Below are positions 43,410-54,330 of a stretch of 64,000 nt of DNA, in pieces. The first letter of the stretch is position 1; each line of letters opens with the position of its first letter. Source of the stretch: Riptortus pedestris (taxonomy: Eukaryota > Arthropoda > Insecta > Hemiptera > Alydidae); assembly GCA_019009955.1 (NCBI GenBank), contig CM032230.1:16783501-16847500 (forward strand). Reading direction: 5' to 3'. The notes under the pieces are model-generated. The model searched no databases. It worked only from the letters and a program-made list of their open reading frames with translations, and was not told where the DNA came from. The translations under genes were made by a program, and so were the position numbers.

Positions 43410-44140
43410 ATGGCATCACCGTTGCTAAAGGGGAAGAGGATTCCTGGTGTATTGCGTGAGGATGTCCTTAAATACATTTTAGCAGTAGGGAAGGTTCCTG
43501 AAGGGCAACTTCGTGCGCGCATCACGATTATACCTAAATCGGACAGTCCGACTGGTCCTGATGACGCAGTGGCGTCTGTTATAGTTCGATTTTTGCATAA
43601 CATCTTGACATTTAGACTGATGTCTGTCGTCCGGCATGTTCCGGAGCAAATAGGGTTTGTAATGGGCGTGGATGGTGCTGCCAGCAATGTCGATTTCCTT
43701 GACTCGGCGCTCCGGTTTGCATGGAGGAAGAGAAGGCATTTATGCATGTCAAAAAGGCACTTGACTCTCAGTCGTCATGTGGCGGTTGCTAGGCCGAGGG
43801 GACTTCCTCTGGGATTCTGTAAGTACCTTGAATTTGTGTATTTGGGGGCAACTCGGTGATATGTGCTAGAAGGTGGGGTTCCAGGGATATTCTGCCTGGA
43901 TGTGGTGTAAGACAGATAGAAGGTGACCTTCTATCTCCGATTTTGTTTAATGTCGTCATGGACCAGATGATTAAGGCTTCCAAGAAATGAGTTGGGTTTG
44001 TTTTGTGCACCTTCTGGGTATCGGTGTTAGCTTATGGAGATGACTTGATGTTTGTAGCATCCAAAGTACATGTTGACACAGTGTTGCCTAAATCAGCTGG
44101 AAGTGGCGCTTCGGGATTGTGGTTTGGAGCTAAATTGAGA
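43410..44140 (+). pseudogene. R2-like reverse transcriptase (broken)
   Basis: Frame 43410-43859 reads VPEGQLRARITIIPKSDSP, VIVRFLHNILTFRLMSVV and FVMGVDGAASNVDFLDSA, matching the RPIS...R.F..I...R and DG..EN..LLD blocks of R2-group RTs. Shifted frames continue with RGLPLGFCKY, DILPGCGVRQ, GDLLSPILFNVVMDQMIKAS and VLAYGDDLMFVAS. The catalytic box is YGDD at 44033-44044, where YADD or FADD is usual. A short out-of-frame insert separates VRQ from GDLLSP. Confidence 0.82.
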
Positions 44141-44179
44141 GAAGTGTGCCGGGCTGGAGCTTAGATCCTCGAGGTGACG

Positions 44180-45370
44180 GACGGTTGTCAAGGTATGTCG
44201 GCGTCTTGACTAAGGATCCCGAAACATCCTGTTCGTGGCCTGAGCGTTGATGATGTTAGGCTCTACCTTGGCGTTCCATTCTCCCCTCATGGTGCGGAGG
44301 CAATGGTACCTGATTGGAGCACTGTTATGTCTAATCTGGACTTGGCCCCATTGAAACCACAGAAGTTAGAGGCTCTGAGGACCTACGTTTTGCCCCGGTG
44401 GCTTCATGGGTTGGTGCTAGGAAACCCTTCACGGTAGAGCTCCGTCGGATCGATATAAGTATAAAGGCTTCAGTACTTAAGTGGGTTGGGGATCCCTTGC
44501 TTGGCTCGCGCCGTTCCATTTTTAGAGCAAGGAGGTTACAGAAAATGCAGGATGTTTTGGATAGCCGAGGAGCATCGCTTGGGGTGAGGCGTGGTTGGGT
44601 GGTGAGTGGTTGCCTCCGGATAGTATTGTAAGTGTGCATGAGCTTTGCATGAATGAATCGTATGCGGTATTCCAGTTTCTACAGCATGGCCACGTTCAAG
44701 AGCAGATGATTTAACTGGGGGGCATATTGTGGCTTTTACCAAAATTGTAGGAGGGGCTATTCCTACCCGGGTGAGGACATTTCGTGGTAAGCCGGGGATT
44801 AGGACAGCCATGTGCCGATCTATCTATGGGGCATTGGAAACGGCTTCTCGTGTTTTAAGCAACTGTATTGCTACCAAGATACTTCGAATCCGTTGGCAAA
44901 ATGAACTGGTTCGCTATGTAAGGCTGGGCTTTATTATGCGAGGATGGAGTACTCGGTACGAGAATTTATTCGTCACCTCTGTTGGGTCCTTTCGGCCAGA
45001 CTTAGCTGTGAAGTGGAGGACAAGTATGGCAATAATTGATATGAATATCGTTACTGCAGCAAGACCATTGGAGGACATTTTCAAAGGAACAAAAATGAAT
45101 ACTACAGGTTGGAGCTGAAGAGGGTGGTTGCCCAGCTCGCCAAGATCCGAGTACTCCCAGTGACCCTGTATTACAAGTCTGGTGTAAGAAGAGTGCCGAC
45201 ACGGGATTTTGGCATGAGCGGTACAGCAATGCAGTGGATCAGCATCCTGGTGCTTCGCGGTTCCTGGACAGTCTGTGGCGTGTTTGCAGCGAAGAATGGA
45301 CAACTGTGTGGAAGACAAGGCATTGGCTGAGGCTGGAAGATGAACTCCTCTTTACGAACGATTTTCAAGA
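44180..45370 (+). pseudogene. R2-like C-terminal domain: thumb, zinc motif and endonuclease (broken)
   Basis: Reads LSVDDVRLYLGVPFSPHGAE, LAPLKPQKLEALRTYVLPRW, LHGLVLGNP and RRIDISIKASVLKWVGDPLL, the thumb region of R2-type proteins. It is followed (frame 44729-45118) by CRSIYGALETASRVLSNC, the position of the CCHC zinc motif, with Y and R where the second Cys and the His should be. RPDLAVKWRTSMAIIDMNIV then has the PD...D spacing of the restriction-like endonuclease. The distal part continues in another frame from 45109. Confidence 0.8.
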
Positions 45371-45611
45371 CTAATATGTGTAGTGCCATTTTTTATCCTT
45401 TATGTCTTTGTTTTTTTTTTTTGTCATTTTTGGCAAGTAGATAGGCTGAACTCCTTCTCAGGGTGCTTGCACCTTTATCAATAATGTCCCTTGGGATTAT
45501 AACTTTGTAAGGAGGAGTTGAACCTCAAGATGTTTTGAATTTGATAATGGTTTATTGTATATATTTGTGTTTATTTTTTTATGAAAACACAAATAAATAG
45601 TAAAAATAAAT

Positions 45612-46245
45612 TAATAATCAAGATAGTCGAAGAACGTATATAACAACATTTATAGAAAATTCCATTTCCAATAAGATTGCCTTTATAACATTTTACGATC
45701 CAATTCATAATAAGAGAGATATTTTGAATTTTCGAATTCCCCCTAACTAAACCCCCTCTATTCCAGGCCCGATTTCCGCCATTAACAAATATATCCTTTA
45801 ATGTCGATTTAAACGGTTAAATATCGAGTATGGTTTAGATCAAACAATCATTTTCAATTAAAGAACGACAAATCTTACTTGATGACGCCATCACATAACA
45901 TATTTGTATGTAACTCACAAAGTAAAAGTTGAATGAAAACCATATTAGATAATATTAGGTATTTAACCTTGGGATGATGTAGTTCATGATATAACAGCTT
46001 ATTGTTAATATGTCACGAGTCAGAGGGGGTTAACCAATGGCTAAAAACTAAAATATGGAAATCGGTTAATGCACAATATAGGGTAAACATGTACACAATA
46101 ACATTCATAGAACATTGCATTTGCAATAAGATTAATTCAGTCTTTAACGGGCTTCATCTATAATTTAACATAAAACGTCAAATATCGAGTTTGTTAACGA
46201 TTATACAAAAATTGCGTTCGCTAGAGCGTTAACAGACAAATATAT
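45612..46245 (-). repeat. Family A (B-type) reverse copy
   Basis: AATAATCAAGATAGTCGAAG, CATTTATAGAAAATTCC, the CCCCC block, GGTTAAATATCGAGTATGG, TGACGCCATCACATAAC, GTTCATGATATAACAGCTTA, a second interior block, GCGTTCGCTAGAGCGTTAAC. Confidence 0.75.
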
Positions 46246-46373
46246 ATTAGTTATGAAAATACGCGATCACATTGTTAGAGCTTACCATATGATTACTAAG
46301 ACATATGATTGTTAAGGCATATGGCTATCAGGAAGGACTATATCTCAGCAGTGTAACTGAGGTATACTATATT

Positions 46374-46422
<49 letters not shown>

Positions 46423-46569
46423 TACTTATTATAGTTTTGAAAAGGGGTCAGGCTAGCCATGTTGGTTAAGGAGTTTGTCTTATTGCAGTCCACTTAGAAT
46501 ATCATTAAATATAATGCTACCCAACAAACCATGAACTTGTCTTAATAGTAATAAAATAGTATAATACAT
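46246..46569. other. (TA)n, SINE head scrap, otherwise unassigned
   Basis: (TA)n at about 46375-46413 runs into ACACACA. 46438-46490 is a SINE head (GGGGTCAGGCTAGCCATGTT, GGTTAAGGAGTTTGTC). No gene. Confidence 0.6.
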
Positions 46570-46756
46570 CATCATAAAGCAAGATACAAGAATATGCTTC
46601 GATCTCTCAACCACAAACATATATATTTCGAGAAAAGTGTATCATTTTCAGGAGTAAAAATATTTAACGCTCTCCGACTGAAATAAATGTTAAATTTATT
46701 AAAAATTATCCTTGGTTCCAAAATAAATTAAAGAACTTCATATGTCTGAAGGATGT
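46570..46756 (+). mobile_element. Jockey-like LINE C-terminal fragment
   Basis: Reads, with shifts, GVKIFNAL-type sequence, then EINVKFIKNYPWFQNKLKNF, parallel to FNALTGCVKSIKNYSLFKNK at 33105. Confidence 0.65.
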
Positions 46757-47050
46757 TTTAACAGATTTCCCTTAAAGGAAAGTTCGTTAATGGCTGAAAT
46801 CCGACCAGTGGGTAGGGCGGTTTAGTTTGCCCTGTTTCGAAAATTCTTAATATATCCGGTATTATACGTCGGATCAATAATTATACAGAACCAATCTTAT
46901 TTCAAATGTAATGTTCTATAAATGTTGAGTTGTAAATGAACAATGAAAATGAGGTCCGTTCAAAACTGTGTGTGTATATTATATATATATATATATATAA
47001 ATATATATAATATATATATAATATATATATATATATAAAATATATATATA
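46757..47050 (+). repeat. Family A scrambled copy and (TA)n
   Basis: TTTTAACAGATTTCCCTTAA joins directly to AGTTCGTTAATGGCTGAAATC (the middle deleted), then the G-run, ATTATACGTCGGATC and, out of usual order, GAAAATGAGGTCCGTTC and (TA)n at about 46975-47050. Confidence 0.75.
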
Positions 47051-47641
47051 CTAGCTCAGATACCCGGCCTTCGGCCCGGGAATTGATTTGCGGCTGAATG
47101 GTGATGGTATTTTTTAGGCTAGACTTTACTTTGCACAATATTTTACCCGTCCTAGTGTCTAGGGTTAATACCCGTTGTTGGCATTTGTTAATAATAAAAT
47201 TAATTTTTTATGTAAGTCTTCACTGTCCTCCTACAAATTGTCATATTTCATACTTTTGTTATATTGTCATATTTCCCGTCTCCTGTGCATTAATGCATAA
47301 AGTATTTCAGTTAATAAGGACAAAATATTAACATAGATATAAACATAGAAATTAATTTATCCAGGTGAGGTACCTCATAGTTCAAATTGGAATGAATTGT
47401 TGAGCATATCAATATTTCTACGCAAATTACTTGCTCAACACGATTGTTATCCTGGAGAAATGTAATAAAACAAAAGTTAATCTAAATAACAAAGTAAACA
47501 ACTTTTGTTATTTGCATGTTTGTCGAAAAACAAATAGACAATGAAATATCGCGAATTTTTTATTTCAGGCCTTCCTTATAACCCCCACTCCCGTTCTAAC
47601 CTAAAAATTTTAATATAGCTTATAATCATGGAAAATTAATG

Positions 47642-47689
<48 letters not shown>

Positions 47690-49607
47690 TATATATACCG
47701 AGTTTTTAAGTTCGGTTTAAGCGTTAGCACCCAAGAAATAGTTGACTCCCGCTTTAGTTTATAGTAATATATCTCGTTTTATAAATTCGGTATAAGAAAA
47801 AAGTGTATATAACTAAAGTTACTCTAAATAACAAAATAAACAACTTTTGTTATGTTCATATTTGCCGAAAAAAGAATAGATAACGAAATACGGCTATTTT
47901 TAAATTCAGGCCTCCCTTACAACCCCCTCTCCTGCCGTCCCTATAAATGTTGGCATGGCTTGTTATAATGAAAGCGTTAGTGCTAATACACCATACCGAG
48001 TTTTATTTATTTCAGTTGGGTCTTTTGTCCCAAATAAAATTGTTCACTTCCCCGCTATAGGTTTTAGCGTATATCTCGTTTATAATTCGGTATACGAAAA
48101 AAGTGTATATAACAAAAGTCACTCTAAATAACAAAATAAACAACTTTTGTTATGTTTCATATTTGCCGAAAAAAGAATAGATAACGAAATACCGCTATTT
48201 TTAAATACAGGCCTCCCTTACAACCCCCACTCCTGCCTGTCCCTAGAAATGTTGGTATGGCTTGTTATAATGATAGCGTTAGTGCTAATACACATACCGA
48301 GTTTTATTTATTTGGGTTGGGTTCTTTTGTCCCAAATAAAATTAGTTCACATTTCGCTATAGGTTTCAGCGTATATCTCGTTTATAATTCGGTATAACGA
48401 AAAAAGTGTATATAACAAAAGTTACTCTAAATTACAAAATAAACAACTTTTTGTTATGTCCATATTGTGCCCAAAAGCTAATAGGAAACGAAATATCGCT
48501 ATTTTTAATTTCTCGCTTTCCCCTTATAACCCCCACTCCTGTTCGTCTCAGAGGATATTAATATAGCCTAAAGTCTAAGTTGGGTTAGTAGTAATATACA
48601 TACCAAGTTTCATAAAATTCGGTTCAGCCTTTTATGCGTGAAAAGGTAACAAACAAACAAACAAACAAATAAACAAACATAACAAATAAACAAACAAACA
48701 AACAAACAGACACCAAAGAAACAAAATGCAGTTATGGTGTCTATTACATGTGAAACGAAAAGTTATCGTGAAATTTCGCGAAAAAAATCAATGTACAGAC
48801 AGAGGTTACAATTTTATATATATATAGATATATATATATATATATAAATATAAAATTGTAACCTCTGTCTGTACATTGATTTTTAGCGCGAAATTTCACG
48901 ATAACCTTTTCGTTTCACATGTCATAGACAACCATAACTGCATTTTTGTTTCTTTCGTGTAATGTTTGTTTGTTTGTTTTGTTTGTTTGTTACCTTTTCA
49001 CGCATAAACGGCTGAACCGAATTTTATGAAACTTGGTATGTATATTACTACTAACCCAACTTAGACTTTAGGCTATATTAATTTTCTCTGAGACGAACAG
49101 TGGAGTGGGGTTAAAGGGTAAGCCTGAAAACTAAAAATAGCGATATTCGTTTCCTATTGGTTTTTTCGGGCAAATATGCACATAACATAAGTTGTTTATT
49201 TTGTTATTTAGAGTAACTTTTGTTATATACACTTTTGTCGTATACCAAAGTTTAAATGCGTTATACGCTAAATATTATTGCGAGAGTCAACAATATTATT
49301 TGCCAAAAAGACTCAACCGAACTAAATAAAACTCGGTATGTGTATTAGCAGTGAGGCCTTCATTATAATAAGCCAATTCACCATATTTACATGTATAAGA
49401 GACGGGAAATATAAAAATATTGAAGACAGTGAAGCCTTATCTAACAAATAATTCTATTATTAGCAAATCCACGCCAACGACGGGTATCAATCCTAAACAC
49501 TGGGACGGATAAATGTCAAAATATTGTGCAATGTAAAGCCTGCTAAAAAATACCATCACCATTCAGCCTCAAATGAATTCCCGGGCGGAGCCGGGTATCT
49601 GAGCTAG
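47051..49607. repeat. Large inverted repeat of one element, with a ~300-bp tandem array in the left arm
   Basis: Two copies of the same element face each other with their inner ends at about 48820-48850. The outer ends are CTAGCTCAGATACCCGGC (47051) and its diverged complement ending GAGCTAG (49607). Each carries a CCCGG...CCGGG hairpin. The inner ends match almost exactly (ATCAATGTACAGACAGAGG, TTACAATTTTATA, and complement). The left arm is about 1.77 kb because a unit of about 300 bp (starting ACCGAGTTTT near 47695, 47995 and 48296) is repeated. The right arm, about 0.77 kb, has one unit. Near the inner end is CGGTTCAGCCTTTTATGCG followed by an (AAAC)n-like tract. No protein is encoded. Confidence 0.88.
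47695..48605 (+). repeat. Tandem array, three ~300-bp units
   Basis: Units begin near 47695, 47995 and 48296. Shared words are GTATATAACAAAAGT, TCTAAATAACAAAATAAACAA, CATATTTGCCGAAAAAAGAATAG, CCTCCCTTACAACCCCC and GGCATGGCTTGTTATAATG. Units 2 and 3 are the most similar. A more diverged relative lies at 47400-47694. Confidence 0.88.
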
Positions 49608-49609
49608 TA

Positions 49610-49614
49610 TATAT

Positions 49615-49668
<54 letters not shown>

Positions 49669-50100
49669 CTGTTACCGCTCTAGCGGTCGCAATTTTTGTC
49701 TGATCGTTACCAATCTCGATATTTAGTCGTTCTATGTAACAAGAAAGATCAAGTTCGTTAACAGCTGAAATCGGACGAGTATGAGGGGGGGTTTAGAAGG
49801 AAGGATTTTCGAAAATTCAAATTTCTCCTTTACTATACGTATCGAAAAATTGTACAGAATCAATCTTATTGCAAATTAAATGTACTATAAATATTGTTAT
49901 GTACATTTATTCTCTATCTTGAATATTAACCGAGATATTTGCATTTTTATTAAATCTGGGCGGCTAACGGACGGGTGACTTTCCCGCCAAAAGCTAGTTC
50001 GGCCATTTCCTTAACTGCTGGACTCTCTTGAAATTTTTCTATTGTAAAACTTCACGTGGGAAATCTGCTTAGTTTACACAACCCCTGCGTGAAGGACTTT
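49610..50100 (+). repeat. Family A copy, 3' two-thirds
   Basis: (TA)n at about 49615-49663, then TTTGTCTGTTACCGCTCTAG, CTGAAATCGGACGAG, the G-run, GAATATTAACCGAGATATTTGC, CCCGCCAAAAGCTAGTTCGG, CACGTGGGAAATCTGCTTAG and AACCCCTGCGTGAAGGACTTT. Confidence 0.88.
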
Positions 50101-50268
50101 ATATATATATAGATATATATATATATATATATCAAATTTTGAGTGGACCTCATTTTCGTCATCTCCTGGGTAGGATCGATGGACATTTGTAGAAATTTTT
50201 CGAAAATCGCGTCATGAGTACGACCTCAATAGCTGATTTCCCTTAGGGGAAATCTGCTAACAGGGCAT
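50101..50268 (-). repeat. Family A reverse 5' third
   Basis: A short (TA)n, TTTTGAGTGGACCTCATTTTCG, CCTGGGTAGGATCGATGGAC, CGCGTCATGAGTACGACCTC, and the palindrome AGCTGATTTCCC...GGGGAAATCTGCTAA. It is joined tail-on to the forward copy before it. Confidence 0.88.
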
Positions 50269-50287
50269 TTTATATATTTTGTGTAGT

Positions 50288-50475
50288 ATTATTATTATTT
50301 ATTAACGTCCACTTTTTGCAACTCAGGCTAATTGGGACGGGTTATCTACAGGTTACCACCCTTTTCTAGCCAGGGTGGGATTTTAGGATGTTATTTAATG
50401 AATTTCGTCACTAAATAATTCCCTTGCCCAGGCCAGAATCGAACTCGCCACTCTAGGTTTACCATGTGAACCAGT
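50288..50475 (-). mobile_element. tRNA-derived SINE, reverse, near complete
   Basis: TTATTATTATTTATTAACGTCC tail, GGCTAATTGGGACGGGTTATC, TTTTCTAGCCAGGGTGGGAT, TTCGTCACTAAATAATTCCC. The head includes a box B-like word (CAGAATCGAACTCGCC, complement GGCGAGTTCGATTCTG). It is the best-preserved head in the window. Confidence 0.88.
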
Positions 50476-50735
50476 GTAGTATAAAGATTGTTAACAAAAT
50501 TATTATTACATATGATATTTAAATTGATAGATTTCACAAAATGTGTTCATGAAATTTGAGCTTTTTAATGATATTATATAAATATAATTGCTATTAAATT
50601 ATATGTAAGGAAATTAATTGACTTAATAATATCATTGTAGTAAATGTTTCAAAGAAAACAAAAATTTTAGATGTGTCCTATTATGTAAAGATGATATAGA
50701 AATAAATACATTTCATTTCATTCATGAATGACATG
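50476..50735 (+). mobile_element. Jockey-like LINE 3' UTR
   Basis: TAAAGATTGTTAACAAAATT, AAATTGATAGATTTCAC, ATTGCTATTAAATTATATG and the shared 3' terminus AAATAAATACATTTCATTTC. Only the UTR is left. Confidence 0.7.
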
Positions 50736-51015
50736 AATTGGGTGGTAACATGTAAATGTGCCCTCTGTATTGTTCGTGGTAATAATATTTAAAAACCTTT
50801 TATAGTTTTTAATGAAATGATCCCCTCTGTAGTTGTAACGCTAGCTACAACCGTTAACTGCTATAATTAATAATAATTATAAAATACTGAAAAGTAAGGT
50901 ATGAGCTATGAGTATTTTATGTTTGTTGATTTTCATGGAAGAGGCAGGATTCCAGATACCCCGGGACATGCTTGATTGGGATCAGCAACACTTTTTTAAA
51001 CGCGCGTGTCGAAGA

Positions 51016-51068
<53 letters not shown>

Positions 51069-51501
51069 GAGAGAGGCGGTAGATGAGTTGTATAGAGAAG
51101 GGAGACAGGGTGTTTGTTTGTATAGATGACGGGGCAGGCCCAGCTGTAGATAGTTTTTTGACTGTTCGTCGATAGATACCAACCCCGCCGGCTCCTGCTT
51201 TTTCTCAGCTCCAGCTCGGTATTTTAGGGATTTCGAATCCAGTCCTCCTTCCTGGTTGGAGGAATTATAACATTTCCTTGATGGATGTGTTATTTTTTGG
51301 AGGATCTCTCACTCAAGAAAATCGCACGACCCACAACGAGGAATCCGTTTGATTGCCTCTGATACAGCTATTACGCCATATTATGGATGCTATAATATAT
51401 TCAAATACACCACTATATTTTCATAGCAAGACAATACAATAATCCATTCTTTTCATAGTCACACTATACTTTGTTTTAAACTTCGTCGCTAGGAACTTAT
51501 T
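50736..51501. other. No gene; (AG)n at 51017-51066
   Basis: A 73-codon plus frame (50908-51129) runs through the (AG)n and is not credible. The stretch 51180-51420 is GC-balanced with no recognised repeat. Confidence 0.45.
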
Positions 51502-51727
51502 ACAGTTGTCATGTGCGGCGTATCCCCAGCGGTGTCCTCGATATTTCGCCGATTTTCCAATCGGCTTGTTCTGGTCGTCATGTTGGGTGTTCGCTTGTGG
51601 TCATTAGGAGCTATCACAAGCGAACACCCAACATGACCATCAGAAGAAACCGATTGGAAAATCAGCGAAATATTGTGGACCACCACATCAATGACACAGC
51701 TGGAGATACGCCACGCATGACAACTAT
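51502..51727. mobile_element. Foldback element, ~100-bp arms
   Basis: The left arm starts ACAGTTGTCATG and the right arm ends CATGACAACTAT. The arms pair imperfectly over about 100 bases, most closely next to the centre (GTTGGGTGTTCGCTTGTG). The unpaired centre is about 15 bases (TCATTAGGAGC). The words ACAATAATCCATTCTTTT and ATAGTCAxACTATAC occur on both flanks (51428-51465 and 51724-51755), pointing to flank duplication. Confidence 0.85.
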
Positions 51728-51796
51728 AGTCATACTATACAATAATCCATTCTTTTTGTTTTACACAAGTGGCTTTTTATTAATCACATGTTAAAT

Positions 51797-51985
51797 ACAA
51801 TGTGAGGGCTCAGGCTGGCCGTGCCGTTCTATTCCCGCCCTGGGCAGTAGAAGTGTATTTGGTGACGGACTATTAAATAGGCTCCTTGGGCCCACCCTGG
51901 TTAGAAAAGAGTGTTAACCTGTAGATAACCCGTCCCAATTAGCCATAGTAGCACAAAGTGGGCGTAAATAATAACAAACAAACAA
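51797..51985 (+). mobile_element. tRNA-derived SINE copy
   Basis: GGGCTCAGGCTGGCCGTG head, a shortened promoter region ending TATTCCCGCCCTGGGC, TTTGGTGACGGACTATTAAAT, GGCCCACCCTGGTTAGAAAAG, AACCTGTAGATAACCCGTCC, GTGGGCGTAAATAATAAC tail. Confidence 0.88.
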
Positions 51986-52549
51986 ATACAATGTATTGAT
52001 ATACCACTACTCTCCCCCTTTAAAGAAACTGTGAAAACACTTTTTGGATTTATCATCCATAAAATTTGCGGAATTCTGGTTTCAATTCTTTGCAAAACAA
52101 GTGGACGCTACACAAGACTCCTTACTAATGGCCCTGTATATTCTTCTGCCTCTTCATCATGATGACTTTTAGAGTATCCCTCCTAACATAATTTTTCTCC
52201 ACACTTGTCTTCAGACTCCTTATCAATTTTCCCCCTTTTTTCTTCTCCCAAATGCATCATAATGACTCGCATCATCGCTTCGTTCGTCAACCTGGCCAGG
52301 GCCGTCATATCCATCGGCATTTCCGGTACGCTCTTCAATATCACCAAACTTAGGTTGCATTGGTGTCGCCTTGCACAGTCAACATACGCACATTTAACGC
52401 TCTGCCAGTCATCAGCACTACATAAATCACGACTTTTGTCAGCTACTCTCCCTATCTCTTGCCCCAGCTTCTTTTTGCTTTAAGGCATTACCTCGCCTTT
52501 CATCTTCCCGCACTGGAAACTCTTGCTTCTTTTAGCAAAATCTATTGCT
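51986..52549. other. No clear gene; possibly downstream part of the LTR element
   Basis: On the minus strand, peptides such as CARRHQCNLSLVILKSVPEM and MTALARLTNEAMMRV can be read with stops between them. They may belong to the LTR element next to them, but I cannot place them in a known domain. Confidence 0.3.
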
Positions 52550-53900
52550 CCATAGTCTATTTCACTGCAAAGCCAATCCCCCCACCAAATTTAACTTTCC
52601 TCCTGGAGTTACTCCGTTCTTGTAGAATGTGCCCGCCTTCCTTGAAAAATTTAGGTGTTGATCCTGGCTTGATTTTTAATGATATAGGCCCCTTATTAAA
52701 AAGTCCCAATTTATCTGTGATAAACGTGGACAATTTTTTTTTCAAGACTTCCAATTTATTAATATGTTTGGTAAAACAACATTTAACCGGTATAACTATT
52801 TTCATGGCCAATAAATTCATTAAATCTCTACCTAATAACGGTGGACTATTTGTAATTACCACGTGGAAAATGACATTTTTATAATTTTCTATCTAGTTTT
52901 AGCAGACCTAATACAGGAATCTTATTCGGGCTATAAATCAACAACAATTTGTCATATTGTGACAATTGTTTATTTCTAGATAATTGTAAAAAGATTCGCT
53001 AGGGCAGTGTACTAAGCGCGGCACCACTATCAATTAAAAATTCAATGTTCGTTTAAAATATTCGTTTAAACGTAATGAAAGTTTATATCTACCAGCATAG
53101 TTACTTACATCATCATTAGTATATAGAGAATGTTGTCAGTTAATTTTAGTACAGAATCTGTATGTTCGATCTGCGATTATTCATCTTCTTCTTGTAGTTC
53201 AAATGTGCTTGTATTGTTTGATATTGTCTGTTGACTTTTTGTACATACTCGAACGATATCACATTCTAATTTGCAAATATTCCAGGAATAATTCTTATAT
53301 TTACATCTCAGTTTATCATTTCCTTCATAGCCACAAACTGAACATACTGCCCCCTTCTGTTTGTTTTGCGAACTTGACGGGCAACTGCTGGTTGAGGAGT
53401 GAACAGCTCGTCTAGATTTTTGGAGTGGACGCTTCTTTAGCTGAGGTTAATTCTACAGCACGCTGAAGCGCAAGCGTTTTTGCTTCTTCTTCAAATAACC
53501 TTTCCATAATTTTACCTTTTTTTAATCCCATGATAAAACGTTCAAAAAGTACCACCTTTAGTTCAAACCCAAAGTCAGAACCATCGCTAAACCAGCAGGC
53601 TAGCCAGTCATTAACTCTTTCATTCATTTCTTTAAAACTATTGACATATTTATATCTGTTAGTAAACATGGATTACCTATACATAAAATGTTCATCAATG
53701 GAATCAATAATACCTTCTAAAACTGTATCACACGGTGAGAATGATATTAACAAATTTTCACTACCCTAAAAGCATCTCCTGTGAATGAATTTATGAGGAT
53801 AGCCTTTTTATGCTCCTCGTTAAAAATATTATTACACATAAAGTACTGGTGTAATTGAATTTTAAAAATAGTTCAAACAGTTTTTTGATGAATATTCTAT
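52550..53900 (-). mobile_element. LTR retrotransposon gag-protease relic (Ty3-like), copy 1
   Basis: Read from 53900 downward: YFMCNNIFNEEHKKAILIN and CDTVLEGIIDSIDEHFM (capsid), RYKYVNSFKEMNERVNDWLA and LFERFIMGLKKGKIMERLFE, then CSVCGYEGNDKLRC (a zinc knuckle with N for H). A second knuckle lacks two ligands. Then EFLIDSGAALSTLP at about 53010-53045 is an intact DSG aspartic protease site. LLGRDLMNL and the start of a pol-like segment follow (to 52557). No LTR, RT core or integrase was found. The Ty3 label rests on gag and protease style. Confidence 0.8.
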
Positions 53901-54330
53901 TTACTTGACCATTACAATTTTGGCTACTCACCTTTTTCCGTGTACTCACATTTACTGTTTGATATGAAACTAAAAATTAAGTTCTAAGTTAACAGCTGAA
54001 ACGGGACTTGGAGGTGATCGGGACAAATGTTTTATTCTATGATTAAATGCCAAATACTTTTCTTATCGGATTTCGAACATGTATGTATCTCACATGTTAC
54101 ATTACATTATGTGTTATTACGCCATCATATGATTTTTCGGTCTTTTCAAAGAAGATACAAATGTATATATGAGCGAGAATCTATATATTCTCAATAACGT
54201 ACCGGATATTGATTTCTTTCATTAACACTAAAGATCATATGAATTTAAGAGTACAGCTCATATGTCACTCAATCGCCCCAGTCGCGAAATGCGATTACTA
54301 TAAGAATAAAAATATATAGTAAATAGTATT
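53901..54330. other. No gene seen
   Basis: AT-rich. Faint C-type family words (AAGTTAACAGCTGAAACGGG near 53980). No coding signal. Confidence 0.4.

Larger units (their letters stand above)
43400..45610 (+). mobile_element. R2-like non-LTR retrotransposon with restriction-like endonuclease (decayed)
   Basis: A LINE in which one protein carries RT, a zinc motif and a PD-(D/E)XK-like endonuclease after the RT, the R2/NeSL/Hero type of order. Only the RT onward is visible. The 3' UTR from about 45370 ends in ACACAAATAAATAGTAAAAA, where a family A copy begins. Flanking sequence does not resemble the 28S rDNA site used by canonical R2. Frames are broken many times. No 5' zinc-finger or Myb region was recognised. 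Confidence 0.82.

Noticed and set aside
43406..45389. Many minus-strand frames across the R2-like element
   Set aside because: They are shadows of the plus-strand RT and endonuclease, whose motif order is continuous.
51489..51794. Two mirror-image frames (65 and 93 codons) with similar peptides
   Set aside because: They arise from the two arms of the foldback element.
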